Assembly (NCBI GenBank): GCA_016764435.1
Contig: JAESRX010000014.1
Location: 28,245-62,115, forward strand
Source of the DNA: Flavobacteriaceae bacterium
GTDB taxonomy: Bacteria > Bacteroidota > Bacteroidia > Flavobacteriales > Flavobacteriaceae
Direction of reading: 5' to 3'
DNA length: 33,871 nucleotides
Part shown: one piece after another, positions 1 through 7,637 of the stretch
How positions within the stretch are numbered: the stretch's first letter is position 1
Layout: the number at the start of each line of letters is the position of its first letter
Notes under the pieces: generated by a model
Databases searched by the model: none
Seen by the model: the letters and a program-made list of their open reading frames with translations, nothing else
Told to the model about the DNA's origin: nothing
Translations under genes and position numbers: made by a program

Positions 1-617
1 TGCATTTGAGGAGTTCCTACTCTATAAGGTGCTTCTGGAATAGTTTCCAATACAGCATCTAATAAATCTAAAATATTATCTTTAGGATCTTTCCAGTCAG
101 TACTCATCCAACCATTTTTAGCTGAACCGTATATCGTTGTAAAGTCTAATTGCTCTTCTGTTGCATCTAAAGCAAACATCAAGTCAAATACTTTTTCATG
201 AACGATATCTGGAGTACAGTTTTCTTTGTCCACTTTATTTACTACAACAATAGGAGTTAATCCTAATTCAAGCGCTTTTCCTAATACAAAACGAGTTTGT
301 GGCATAGGTCCTTCAAAAGCATCTACTAAAAGCAATACTCCATCTGCCATTTTTAATACACGTTCTACCTCACCACCAAAATCGGCATGGCCAGGGGTAT
401 CAATTACGTTAATTTTTACACCTTTATAATTGATAGAAACGTTTTTAGATAAAATGGTAATACCACGTTCTCTTTCTAAATCATTACTGTCTAATAATAA
501 TTCAGTTCTTATTTTTCTGTCATCAAGAATTTTTGCTTGATCAATAATTTTATCAACCAATGTTGTTTTCCCGTGATCGACGTGTGCTATAATAGCGATG
601 TTTCTAATAGATTGCAT
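1..617 (-). CDS. typA: GTP-binding protein TypA/BipA, N-terminal part (cut by window edge)
   Basis: This is the first 205 codons of a translational GTPase of the TypA/BipA family, which binds the ribosome and is linked to stress adaptation and ribosome assembly. Translating the minus strand from the ATG at 617 gives the full set of GTPase motifs: P-loop AHVDHGKT (residues 11-18), the switch I segment [22 protein letters not shown] and SAKNGW. The start [18 protein letters not shown] matches the family, which has little sequence before the P-loop. The remaining roughly 400 residues lie outside the window to the left. A -7 promoter box lies about 20 bases upstream of the ATG, so the gene has its own promoter. 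It could only be confused with LepA or EF-G; the immediate N-terminal GTPase and the spacing of RERGIT favour TypA. Confidence 0.96.
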   Translation of the reverse strand, partial: MQSIRNIAIIAHVDHGKTTLVDKIIDQAKILDDRKIRTELLLDSNDLERERGITILSKNVSINYKGVKINVIDTPGHADFGGEVERVLKMADGVLLLVDAFEGPMPQTRFVLGKALELGLTPIVVVNKVDKENCTPDIVHEKVFDLMFALDATEEQLDFTTIYGSAKNGWMSTDWKDPKDNILDLLDAVLETIPEAPYRVGTPQM

Positions 618-636
618 CTTCTAATTTTTTGATGTG

Positions 637-644
637 CAAAAATA
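637..644 (-). promoter_or_regulatory. typA promoter -7 box (TATTTTTG)
   Basis: Read on the minus strand this is TATTTTTG, a full match to the Bacteroidota -7 consensus TAnnTTTG, ending 19 bases before the typA ATG. No clear TTG -33 element is seen at the usual distance, so the call rests on the -7 box and its position. Confidence 0.55.
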
Positions 645-865
645 GTCTATTTATTGATATGATTTTAAAAAAAATGAAATAATGATGTATATCATGCAAA
701 ATAATAACGAAATTGGCTAAATACCTCATCAATAAGTAATTTAAGCAATCCTTTAGTTCTATAGATTCGATATATTATAGCGCTACACCCTCCAAATTTT
801 CTTGTTATGCATTTTTCGCTATAGCTACAGTCTAGTTTTTATGTAGAAAACCCTATTTTTAAACA

Positions 866-897
866 AAAAAAGTTGAAGCTTTCACTTCAACTTTTTT
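866..897 (-). terminator. Terminator of proline dehydrogenase
   Basis: A perfect 13-bp stem pairs 866-878 with 885-897 around a 6-base loop, with A/T runs on both flanks, so it can act in either direction. It lies 21 bases after the proline dehydrogenase stop codon. Confidence 0.85.
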
Positions 898-918
898 ACA
901 TCTATACTATAGATATGA

Positions 919-2085
919 TTACATTTTTCTACGTTTACGTTCTTTACTAATTAAATCCAGTTCACGTGTTGTTTGTCCTGCTACAGAGGTGTTTTCTTCT
1001 GCGCGTCTTATTAAGTAGGGCATCACGTCTTTTACGGGGCCAAAAGGCAAGTATTTTGCCACATTAAATTCTCGTTCACTCAAATTATAACTGATATGGT
1101 CACTCATTCCAAATAACTGACCAAACCATACCCGGGGGTCATTCACTTTCAAACCATGTTTCTCTATCAATTCCATCATTAGTTTTGAACTCTCTTCGTT
1201 ATGTGTCCCGGAAAAAATTGCCATATCCTCTATATTATCGAACATATAACTTAGTACGGCGTTATAATTAGCATCCGTAACTTCCTTGGTTGCACAAATA
1301 GGATCCTTGTAACCAAACTCTGCTGCACGTGCACGCTCTTTTTCCATATAAGCACCTCGCACTAATTTCATCCCTATTTTAAATCCTTTATCTTGGGCTC
1401 TCTGGTATAAATTTTTCAAATAATCCATTCGGTCCCAACGATACAATTGTAATGTACCAAACACAATCACCTTTTCTGTATTGTATTTCTCCATCATTTT
1501 TTCTATCAATGAATCTGCAGCGTCTTGCATCCAAGTTTCTTCTGCATCTATCAATAAAGGTACATTTGCCGCCGCTGCCGCTTTACTTACGGTATCATAG
1601 CGTTCTCCAATACGTTTCCACTCTATCTCCTCATGCGCATCTAATACGGTACCTTCCGATACTTTTTGATACAAACTCAATTTCCCAAAACCCGTTGGTT
1701 TAAAAACAGCAAATGGAATGGCTTTACTCTCATTCGCATATTTAATCGTATTCAGCGTTTTATTCATCGCTAAATCAAAATGCTCTTCTACTTCTTTTCC
1801 TTCTGCTGAATAATCTAAAATAGAATGTACATTCTTCGTATACATCTTATTGATGTTCGGCATACAGTCTTCCTCGGTAACTCCCCCACAAAAATGATCA
1901 AAAACCGTGGCCCTTATCAGTCTTTCTACAGGTAACCTCGCTCCAAGAGCAAATTTAGTTAATGCGGTCCCTATTTTTACAAGAGGTTCTCTCTTGATCA
2001 TTCCAAATAGGAAGTAAGCTCTGTCTAGTTGACTATCAGTCTTTAAGGAAAAAGCGGTTTTCGTGTTATTAAATATATTTTTCAC
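919..2085 (-). CDS. Proline dehydrogenase
   Basis: This monofunctional, FAD-dependent proline dehydrogenase of 388 residues oxidises proline to pyrroline-5-carboxylate and passes electrons to the quinone pool at the membrane. Family motifs seen are DAEETWMQDAAD (about 180-191), LQLYRWD (212-218), KLVRGAYMEKER (240-251), FGQLFGMSDHISYNL (321-335) and the substrate-binding YLIRRAEEN (357-365). The second enzyme, P5C dehydrogenase, is not fused as it is in PutA and is not in this window. The start codon is GTG; no in-frame ATG precedes it, and a TATCTTTG promoter box sits 21 bases upstream, so GTG is the likely true start. The gene is divergent from aroB, is followed by a strong terminator, and is therefore probably a single-gene transcript. 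The symbol is left blank because putA and prodh are both used. Confidence 0.93.
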   Translation of the reverse strand: MKNIFNNTKTAFSLKTDSQLDRAYFLFGMIKREPLVKIGTALTKFALGARLPVERLIRATVFDHFCGGVTEEDCMPNINKMYTKNVHSILDYSAEGKEVEEHFDLAMNKTLNTIKYANESKAIPFAVFKPTGFGKLSLYQKVSEGTVLDAHEEIEWKRIGERYDTVSKAAAAANVPLLIDAEETWMQDAADSLIEKMMEKYNTEKVIVFGTLQLYRWDRMDYLKNLYQRAQDKGFKIGMKLVRGAYMEKERARAAEFGYKDPICATKEVTDANYNAVLSYMFDNIEDMAIFSGTHNEESSKLMMELIEKHGLKVNDPRVWFGQLFGMSDHISYNLSEREFNVAKYLPFGPVKDVMPYLIRRAEENTSVAGQTTRELDLISKERKRRKM

Positions 2086-2106
2086 TATGGTATAATTTAG
2101 ATGTTA

Positions 2107-2114
2107 CAAAGATA
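2107..2114 (-). promoter_or_regulatory. Proline dehydrogenase promoter -7 box (TATCTTTG)
   Basis: The minus strand reads TATCTTTG, matching TAnnTTTG, 21 bases upstream of the GTG start. Just upstream of it lies an inverted pair TAAGGCT (2120-2126) / AGCCTTA (2145-2151), placed between the divergent proline dehydrogenase and aroB starts, which could be an operator. Confidence 0.55.
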
Positions 2115-2173
2115 AGTGCTAAGGCTTTAATTATTCGATTATTTAGCCTTAATTTGCGTCTAAATTCGTAAAA

Positions 2174-3241
2174 ATGCAGTCAATTTTATCTGATAATTAT
2201 CATGTCCACTTTAAGGAGTATTCATACCGCGCTCTAAACGCCTTTATACTTGAGAATACACCTTCAAAAATTTTTATTCTTGTTGATGAAAATACTCATG
2301 ATCACTGTGCTCCTATCCTATTATCTAATTTAGAAACTCATTGTGAAATAGAAATGCTAGAAATTGAGTCAGGAGAAGCTCATAAAAATCTTGACACCTG
2401 CATGGGCTTATGGCAAACACTTACGGAACTAGGCGCTGACAGAAAAAGCTTGTTGATAAATTTAGGTGGCGGTGTCATTACAGATATGGGTGGTTTTATA
2501 GCCTCTACATTTAAACGAGGTATTAGATTTGTAAACATCCCTACGACTCTTTTAAGTATGGTCGATGCATCTGTCGGAGGAAAAACAGGCATAGATCTAG
2601 GTGTGTTAAAAAACCAAATAGGATTATTTTCATACCCTGAAATGGTCTTAATAGACCCTGATTATTTAGAAACGCTCCCTGAAAGAGAAACTATTTCTGG
2701 TTTGGCTGAAATAATTAAATACGGACTTACTTTTGATGTACGTATTTGGGACTTGATTAAGAGCTACAAAACAATAGACGTTCAGGAATTAAAAAAACTA
2801 ATTCATCCTTCTATCGATATAAAAAACCAAGTTGTTTTAAAAGACCCAAAGGAAGCCAACTTAAGGAAAGTGCTTAATTTCGGACATACACTAGGCCATG
2901 CCATCGAATCTTATTTTTTAGATTCAGAAACTAAGGAAACCATTACTCATGGAGAAGCCATCGCTATAGGAATGGTGTGCGCCACATATATTTCTTATAA
3001 ACAATTTGATTTTCCTATAGACACCGTAGAAGAAATCAAACATCATATTCTAGAAATTTACGATAAAGTAACGATTGAACAGGAAGATTATAAAGCCATT
3101 TTAGCCCTGTTAATTCACGACAAGAAAAATGTAGGCAACGAAGTGAAATTTGTACTCCTTAAAGACATTACTAAATGGGTCATAGACTGTAACGTTCCTA
3201 CAGAAGTAGTAGTAGCCTCCTTGGATTATTACAATTGTTAA
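2174..3241 (+). CDS. aroB: 3-dehydroquinate synthase
   Basis: AroB converts DAHP to 3-dehydroquinate, the second step of the shikimate pathway to aromatic amino acids, in the cytoplasm. The 355 residues fit the family length. The NAD-binding glycine segment GGGVITDMGGFIAST is at 98-112, followed by the conserved NIPTTLLSMVDASVGGKTGID (121-141). Likely zinc ligands are E179 in GLAEIIKYG, H238 with H242 in FGHTLGHAIE, and H259 in THGEA. A short extra segment lies between the second and third ligand sites. The ATG at 2174 is the only sensible start, giving the usual short strand before the Rossmann-like domain. The gene is divergent from proline dehydrogenase with an 88-base gap and is followed by a stem-loop, so it appears to be transcribed alone. 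Confidence 0.96.
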   Translation: MQSILSDNYHVHFKEYSYRALNAFILENTPSKIFILVDENTHDHCAPILLSNLETHCEIEMLEIESGEAHKNLDTCMGLWQTLTELGADRKSLLINLGGGVITDMGGFIASTFKRGIRFVNIPTTLLSMVDASVGGKTGIDLGVLKNQIGLFSYPEMVLIDPDYLETLPERETISGLAEIIKYGLTFDVRIWDLIKSYKTIDVQELKKLIHPSIDIKNQVVLKDPKEANLRKVLNFGHTLGHAIESYFLDSETKETITHGEAIAIGMVCATYISYKQFDFPIDTVEEIKHHILEIYDKVTIEQEDYKAILALLIHDKKNVGNEVKFVLLKDITKWVIDCNVPTEVVVASLDYYNC

Positions 3242-3331
3242 TCAATAGGAATACCTAGAGAGGTTAAACGATGTTCGTCCTTCTTCACTTCTTAAAAAGG
3301 TGTTTTTATTACATAAACTATCACAGAGAGC

Positions 3332-3379
3332 TCTCCGTTTATACTCATTTATTAAACGGAGATTCTTACTGTTTTTTTT
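3332..3379 (+). terminator. Probable aroB terminator
   Basis: A 10-bp stem (TCTCCGTTTA at 3332-3341 with its complement at 3353-3362) with an 11-base loop is followed after 8 bases by a T-run at 3372-3379. It lies 91 bases after aroB, in the gap before the converging bshA end. Confidence 0.6.
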
Positions 3380-3417
3380 ATTAAAAAACCGGTACACCTG
3401 TAATGCTGTGCTCCGAC

Positions 3418-4542
3418 TTATCCTATTACTTCTCTGTATACCTCTATATAACTTGGCAACACGTTTTGAAGTGAAAAACGTTGTGAATTTTCGAAAGCTC
3501 TTAATTTAAAAGCTGCCAATCTTTCGTCATCTTCCAATATATGAATGGCATTTTTCGCCATCTCTTTTACATTACCTATATCACTTAAATACCCTGTTAC
3601 TCCATCAAAATTAACTTCTGGAAGCCCTCCAGAGTTCGTAGAAATTACAGGAGTTCTCGCCGCCATCGCCTCCAATGCCGCCAGCCCAAAACTCTCTGTT
3701 TCAGAAGGCAATAAGAAAAGGTCAGAATAACACAATAGTTTTCCGACTTCATTACTATTCCCTAAAAACAATACTTTTTCGAAAATGCCCAATTCTTTAG
3801 CTAAACACTCCATTGCTTCTCTCGCAGGACCATCACCTATTACCAATAATTTAGACGGAATACTTTTTTGAATTTCTGCGTAAATTTTAATCACATCTAA
3901 GGGGCGTTTTACCTCACGTAAATTACTTACATGTGAAATAATACGTTCATTATTTTTCGCGATAGAATTTCGTTTACATTCAGCTTCTGTAATTTGTGGA
4001 TATTTTTCAAAATCAATGAAATTATAAATCACCTTGATGTCCTTTTTAATATCAAACAACCTTAAGGTGTCTTGCTTTAAACTTTCAGAAACAGTGGTGA
4101 CTACATCGGAGTTATTAATACTAAATTCTACCGCTGTTTTGTAGGTAGGATGACTCCCTACCAAGGTAATATCCGTACCGTGTAAAGTGGTTACTACTTT
4201 TACAGAGATTCCTTTTTGGGCTAACATTTGCTTTGCCATATACGCCGCATAGGCGTGAGGAATTGCATAATGTACATGTAATACTTCTAAATCGTACATC
4301 TCTACAATTTCCACCATTTTACTAGACAGTGCTAGTTCATAAGGTTGAAACTGAAACAAGGGGTATTCTTCTACAAAAACTTCGTGAAAATGAATATTAT
4401 TGGTGATAAAATCCAAACGTACCGGTTGCTTATAAGTGATAAAATGAACATGATGGCCTTTTTCCGCCAAGGCCATTCCTAATTCTGTCGCTACAACGCC
4501 ACTCCCCCCGAAGGTTGGATAACACACAATACCTATTTTCAT
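3418..4542 (-). CDS. bshA: N-acetyl-alpha-D-glucosaminyl L-malate synthase BshA
   Basis: BshA is the first enzyme of bacillithiol synthesis: it joins N-acetylglucosamine from UDP-GlcNAc to L-malate. The protein (374 residues) is a GT4, GT-B-fold glycosyltransferase whose sequence from MKIGIVCYPTFGGSGVVA onward is very BshA-like. Key features are GGSG (12-15), HVHYAIPHA (89-97), TLHGTDITLVGSHP (119-132), SNLREVKRP (206-214), and the retaining-transferase ESFGLAALE pair E283/E291 with GG at 305-306. Such close agreement separates it from generic glycosyltransferases. It converges with aroB and is followed upstream by a 209-base gap, so it is probably a single-gene unit. bshB and bshC are not in the window. 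The ytxJ-like bacilliredoxin at about 12 kb belongs to the same thiol system. Confidence 0.94.
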   Translation of the reverse strand: MKIGIVCYPTFGGSGVVATELGMALAEKGHHVHFITYKQPVRLDFITNNIHFHEVFVEEYPLFQFQPYELALSSKMVEIVEMYDLEVLHVHYAIPHAYAAYMAKQMLAQKGISVKVVTTLHGTDITLVGSHPTYKTAVEFSINNSDVVTTVSESLKQDTLRLFDIKKDIKVIYNFIDFEKYPQITEAECKRNSIAKNNERIISHVSNLREVKRPLDVIKIYAEIQKSIPSKLLVIGDGPAREAMECLAKELGIFEKVLFLGNSNEVGKLLCYSDLFLLPSETESFGLAALEAMAARTPVISTNSGGLPEVNFDGVTGYLSDIGNVKEMAKNAIHILEDDERLAAFKLRAFENSQRFSLQNVLPSYIEVYREVIG

Positions 4543-4623
4543 ATTTCTGAGATTTATTTTTCTTTGTTCGTAAAAATAAAGGTTTACTTACAAAATAAGG
4601 GCTATTTTTAGAAAAAGTTACCT

Positions 4624-4653
4624 AAAAAAAACTCCCTACCAACGGCAGAGAGT
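4624..4653 (-). terminator. Terminator of the transketolase N-terminal subunit
   Basis: On the minus strand a 10-bp stem (plus-strand 4631-4640 with 4644-4653, including two G-T pairs) closes a 3-base loop and runs straight into a run of seven T (plus-strand A at 4624-4630). It lies about 100 bases after the gene. Confidence 0.85.
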
Positions 4654-4751
4654 TTCCTATATGATTCCAAATATATTTCTAAATGACTGTTTAGAAATAG
4701 CATTCGTTTTTGTTTTTCTAGATAAAAATCCAAGAATAGTTGTACTAAGTA

Positions 4752-5597
4752 CTAGTAATCTCCTAAAGTTTCAGGATTTTGAGCTAAGGCATCTGCCAAT
4801 TGCGCATCACTAGGAGCTTTTCCGTGCCATGCATGTGTTCCCATCATAAAGTCTACACCGTTCCCCATTTCTGAATGCAATAAAATACATACAGGTTTTC
4901 CGTTTCCAGTTTTAGATTTTGCATCTGCCAATCCAACTCTAATAGCATCGATGTCGTTTCCTTTCTCAACCTCTAATACGATCCATCCAAAAGCCTCAAA
5001 TTTAGCTCTTAAATCTCCCATTGGCATGACGAGATCCGTAGGTCCATCAATTTGTTTTTTATTATAATCAATCGTAGAAATTAAATTGTCTACGTTTTTA
5101 CCAGCAGCATACATCGCTGCTTCCCAGACTTGACCTTCTTGTAATTCACCATCACCATGTAATGTATAAACAAGTTTATCATCTCCGTCTAGTTTTTTTG
5201 CTTGCGCTACTCCAATAGCTACACTCATTCCTTGCCCTAAAGATCCAGAAGCAATACGTACTCCAGGAAGTCCTTCGTGCGTAGTTGGGTGTCCTTGTAA
5301 ACGTGTATTTAACAATCTAAATGTTGCTAATTCGCTTACTGGAAAATAACCACTACGTGCTAAAACACTATATAATACTGGAGAAATATGTCCGTTTGAC
5401 AAGAAAAATACATCCTCGTTTTTAGCATCCATATTAAAAGAAGGATTGTGATCCATCACTTCTTGATATAATACCGTTAAAAACTCATTACAACCTAAAG
5501 ATCCTCCTGGATGCCCTGATTGTACAGCATGTACCATTCTAAGAATATCTCTTCGAACTTGTTGTGAAAAATCTTGTAATTGTTGTGTTGTTGCCAT
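4752..5597 (-). CDS. Transketolase, N-terminal (thiamine-binding) subunit
   Basis: This is the first half of a split transketolase, which moves two-carbon ketol units between sugar phosphates in the non-oxidative pentose phosphate pathway. The 281 residues end where the first domain of a full transketolase ends. The thiamine diphosphate motif runs from GDG (148-150) to DYNKKQ (177-182); the N-terminal SGHPGGSLG (27-35) and GSLGQGMSVAIG (118-129) are typical. The catalytic glutamate is supplied by the other subunit, encoded on the opposite strand at 18.2-19.2 kb. The ATG at 5597 lies about 20 bases from a -7 box and gives the usual N-terminus. A strong terminator follows, so the gene is transcribed alone. 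DXS and the acetoin dehydrogenase E1 proteins are excluded by the close match to short bacterial tkt N-subunits. Confidence 0.94.
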   Translation of the reverse strand: MATTQQLQDFSQQVRRDILRMVHAVQSGHPGGSLGCNEFLTVLYQEVMDHNPSFNMDAKNEDVFFLSNGHISPVLYSVLARSGYFPVSELATFRLLNTRLQGHPTTHEGLPGVRIASGSLGQGMSVAIGVAQAKKLDGDDKLVYTLHGDGELQEGQVWEAAMYAAGKNVDNLISTIDYNKKQIDGPTDLVMPMGDLRAKFEAFGWIVLEVEKGNDIDAIRVGLADAKSKTGNGKPVCILLHSEMGNGVDFMMGTHAWHGKAPSDAQLADALAQNPETLGDY

Positions 5598-5616
5598 TAT
5601 TTAATATTTGTTTTGG

Positions 5617-5624
5617 CAAAAATA
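5617..5624 (-). promoter_or_regulatory. Transketolase N-subunit promoter -7 box (TATTTTTG)
   Basis: The minus strand reads TATTTTTG, 19 bases upstream of the ATG at 5597, matching TAnnTTTG. No convincing -33 element is seen. Confidence 0.55.
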
Positions 5625-5929
5625 ACAAACTGATTTGATTATCGTGGGTTTAGGGCTTTTTTTTTACTAAAAATGTAACATTTTAACGTTAAAAAAACAA
5701 GGTCTATTTCCGATATTGAAAAGATCCATAACCAGTTAACCTCATCTCAATTCGCCTTTCATAAAAAAAACACACACTTTATACCCTACAATAAATTACA
5801 TCCCGTAAATTATAACTAAAACCTATCGTAGCTAAAGAGTACTGATTTTCGGCTTTACGAGTATCGGTGTACAACTAGAACTTCATCTGCTACAGGTATC
5901 TAGTCAAAAACAACCCCTCTAATATAAAC

Positions 5930-5948
5930 CCCTCCGATATCAGGAGGG
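5930..5948 (-). terminator. Weak candidate terminator of the HAD / CAT-like unit
   Basis: A 6-bp G/C-rich stem (CCCTCC at 5930-5935 with GGAGGG at 5943-5948) encloses a loop containing GATATC. On the minus strand it lies 17 bases after the CAT-like stop codon. The following T-run is poor, so this is a weaker call than the others. Confidence 0.4.
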
Positions 5949-5964
5949 TCTATTAAAAAACCGT

Positions 5965-6591
5965 CTAGTACGTATCTAGAAACTCCTGAAACCTCGTAAA
6001 AAACAAACTCGCATGATAGCCATCTATCAAGGCGTGGTTTACATCCAAAGACACTGTCATACTGAACTTCCCATTTTCTTCTGTAATTTTACTGTAAGCT
6101 AATTTAGGAACTGTTTCCATTTCTTGCCCAAGTACTGGTTCTTTATGTCCTGTAAAATTCACCCAAGGAATGGCAGAACAATAGACGCAGTCCAAGGTAT
6201 TTACTGGAGGAAATAAATTCGTAGAATGCTGAATTCTTTCTTTTTCTACATCAATGTTTTTTTTAAAAACGGCTACATCATCGTCAAAATTAATAAAAGA
6301 GAACCCAAAGGTCTTATTTTCTCTTAATATAGTCGTAGAGACATGGATCGTTTCGAACACATGTACTTGCTTATCAATGACACGGTATTTAAAATTTTCA
6401 ATACTATTAATCGCTTTCATACAGGCATGCAGGTATAACGCAAACACTGATTTCCCTTCTCTTTTAGCCAGTAATACGGCTTTTGTCACATCTACTGGAG
6501 CTGTCAATCCAAAATAAGGATCTGAAAAACTACTGAAAAACTCGTATACTTCTTTGCGCTCCCAGGTAGCGATGTCTATTTTTTTTATCAT
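5965..6591 (-). CDS. Chloramphenicol acetyltransferase-like protein
   Basis: The 208-residue product belongs to the CAT fold, trimeric acetyl-CoA-dependent O-acyltransferases. The active-site segment is present near the C-terminus: NHALIDGYH with H186 as the general base, matching the HHxxxDGxH pattern except that the first H is N. The N-terminal WERKEVYEFFSSF and the FSFINFDDD and SAIPWVNFT segments are also family-like. Its natural substrate is unknown; resistance to chloramphenicol should not be assumed, because many related chromosomal proteins are not shown to confer it. Its ATG overlaps the stop of the HAD gene by one base (TAATG), so the two are co-transcribed and probably translationally coupled. 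No transfer signature or mobile element is nearby. Family call is firm, function is open. Confidence 0.82.
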   Translation of the reverse strand: MIKKIDIATWERKEVYEFFSSFSDPYFGLTAPVDVTKAVLLAKREGKSVFALYLHACMKAINSIENFKYRVIDKQVHVFETIHVSTTILRENKTFGFSFINFDDDVAVFKKNIDVEKERIQHSTNLFPPVNTLDCVYCSAIPWVNFTGHKEPVLGQEMETVPKLAYSKITEENGKFSMTVSLDVNHALIDGYHASLFFTRFQEFLDTY

Positions 6592-7283
6592 TATAAATGA
6601 GGTAAAATATCTTTTAATGTACTTACGGTTCTATAGGTGGCATTATCTTGCTCTTCTTTTGTAACTTCCTCATGCACCCATGTCGTATGGTAAGGAACAT
6701 GAATAGCGGATGCTCCTATTTTAATCAATGGTAATATATCCGATTTCAATGAATTTCCAACCATTAAAAACTCGGATGATTTAATCCCTAAATTAGACAA
6801 TATATTCTGATAATCTTCTGTTTTTTTCTCACTCATCACCTCGATGTGATGAAAGTATTTTCCTAATTTCGACTTTTCTAATTTGCGTTCTTGATCTACT
6901 AAATCTCCTTTGGTTGCAAGGATCAGTCTATATTTTGAAGAAAGGCTTTTCAATACTAATTCTACATCGTCCAATAACTCGATTGGATGGTTGAGCATCC
7001 GTTTTCCAAAATCTATGATTTTTTCAATATCCTTTCCCGAGAGGGTATAATTAGACAATTCTAAGGCGCATTCTATCATCGACAATACAAACCCCTTAAT
7101 ACCATAGCCATACAAATCAAGATTGGCTATTTCTTTCTTAAATAATTCTTGATCAATTTTATTCTTCGTCTCAAAACCACTCAGTAAGGTGGCAAATTTC
7201 CCTTCTGTTTCCCTAAAATAAGGCTCGTTTACCCAAAGGGTATCATCGGCATCAAAGGCGATTACTTTTATGTTTCTATACAT
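6591..7283 (-). CDS. HAD-family hydrolase
   Basis: This cytoplasmic phosphatase-like protein of the haloacid dehalogenase superfamily has 230 residues from the chosen start. Motif I is FDADDTLW with nucleophile D11 and acid/base D13; motif II is the threonine in LILATKGD; motif IV is FLMVGNSLKSD. An all-helical cap between motifs I and II suggests a C1-capped phosphatase acting on a small phosphorylated metabolite, but the substrate cannot be read. The open frame extends to a TTG at 7313, but a TATTTTTG promoter box occupies 7301-7308, so the ATG at 7283 is the sensible start; it places motif I close to the N-terminus as is usual. It is the first gene of a two-gene unit with the CAT-like gene. 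Confidence 0.85.
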   Translation of the reverse strand: MYRNIKVIAFDADDTLWVNEPYFRETEGKFATLLSGFETKNKIDQELFKKEIANLDLYGYGIKGFVLSMIECALELSNYTLSGKDIEKIIDFGKRMLNHPIELLDDVELVLKSLSSKYRLILATKGDLVDQERKLEKSKLGKYFHHIEVMSEKKTEDYQNILSNLGIKSSEFLMVGNSLKSDILPLIKIGASAIHVPYHTTWVHEEVTKEEQDNATYRTVSTLKDILPHL

Positions 7284-7300
7284 GGACCGCTTGTTTTTTA

Positions 7301-7308
7301 CAAAAATA
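7301..7308 (-). promoter_or_regulatory. HAD / CAT-like unit promoter -7 box (TATTTTTG)
   Basis: The minus strand reads TATTTTTG, 17 bases before the ATG at 7283. Because it overlaps the upstream TTG-initiated extension of the frame, it also decides the start of the HAD gene. Confidence 0.55.
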
Positions 7309-7313
7309 CTCAA

Positions 7314-7637
7314 AAGGTCTTAGCTTGTGAACGCTCCATCTAAATTTTTATACCTTTTTAATTAACACCCTGCTAGTAACCTTCTTTTACTCTCACTTTA
7401 TATAAAAAAACATTTCATTACTGTCTTAAAATCCTGTAACGATCTTTTCAGAGGGTTTGTTTTCAATAGCATCCATAAAAAACGAACCATAGAAAACCGC
7501 CCTATTATATCACAAGCCTCATGATAAAAAGAGCATCATACACTGCTTCTCCACTACACCTGCCTATACGTCACAATTACCTCCAAAAAAAAATCCCGCT
7601 AAAACAGCGGGATTTTTTATAATATAGTATTGGAAAA
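7314..7637. other. Intergenic region, HAD gene to glyA
   Basis: This gap of about 320 bases contains the glyA terminator at its right end and upstream promoter DNA of the HAD gene at its left end. I see nothing else in it. Confidence 0.55.
7585..7618 (-). terminator. Terminator of glyA
   Basis: A 13-bp stem pairs 7588-7600 with 7606-7618 around the loop AAAAC, with core ATCCCGCT/AGCGGGAT. On the minus strand it ends in a T-run, and it starts 20 bases after the glyA stop codon. The A/T flanks make it usable both ways. Confidence 0.9.

Larger units (their letters stand above)
618..918. other. Intergenic region, typA to proline dehydrogenase
   Basis: This 301-base gap holds the typA promoter at its left end and the proline dehydrogenase terminator at its right end. 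A 7-base inverted pair (776-782 with 817-823) has a 34-base loop and is probably chance. I see no gene or RNA in the rest. Confidence 0.6.
5598..5964. other. Intergenic region, transketolase subunit to CAT-like gene
   Basis: The 367-base gap holds the transketolase promoter at its left end and a weak stem-loop near the CAT-like gene at its right end. No coding region or structured RNA is apparent between them. Confidence 0.55.

Noticed and set aside
776..823. Inverted pair TATAGCG / CGCTATA between typA and proline dehydrogenase
   Set aside because: The 7-base arms are separated by 34 bases and are not next to a gene start or end; chance is likely in AT-rich DNA.
5965..6591. Antibiotic resistance gene (chloramphenicol acetyltransferase)
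   Set aside because: The CAT fold and active site are present, but chromosomal CAT-like proteins are common, no mobile element is near, and the partner is a HAD phosphatase. Resistance cannot be claimed from sequence.
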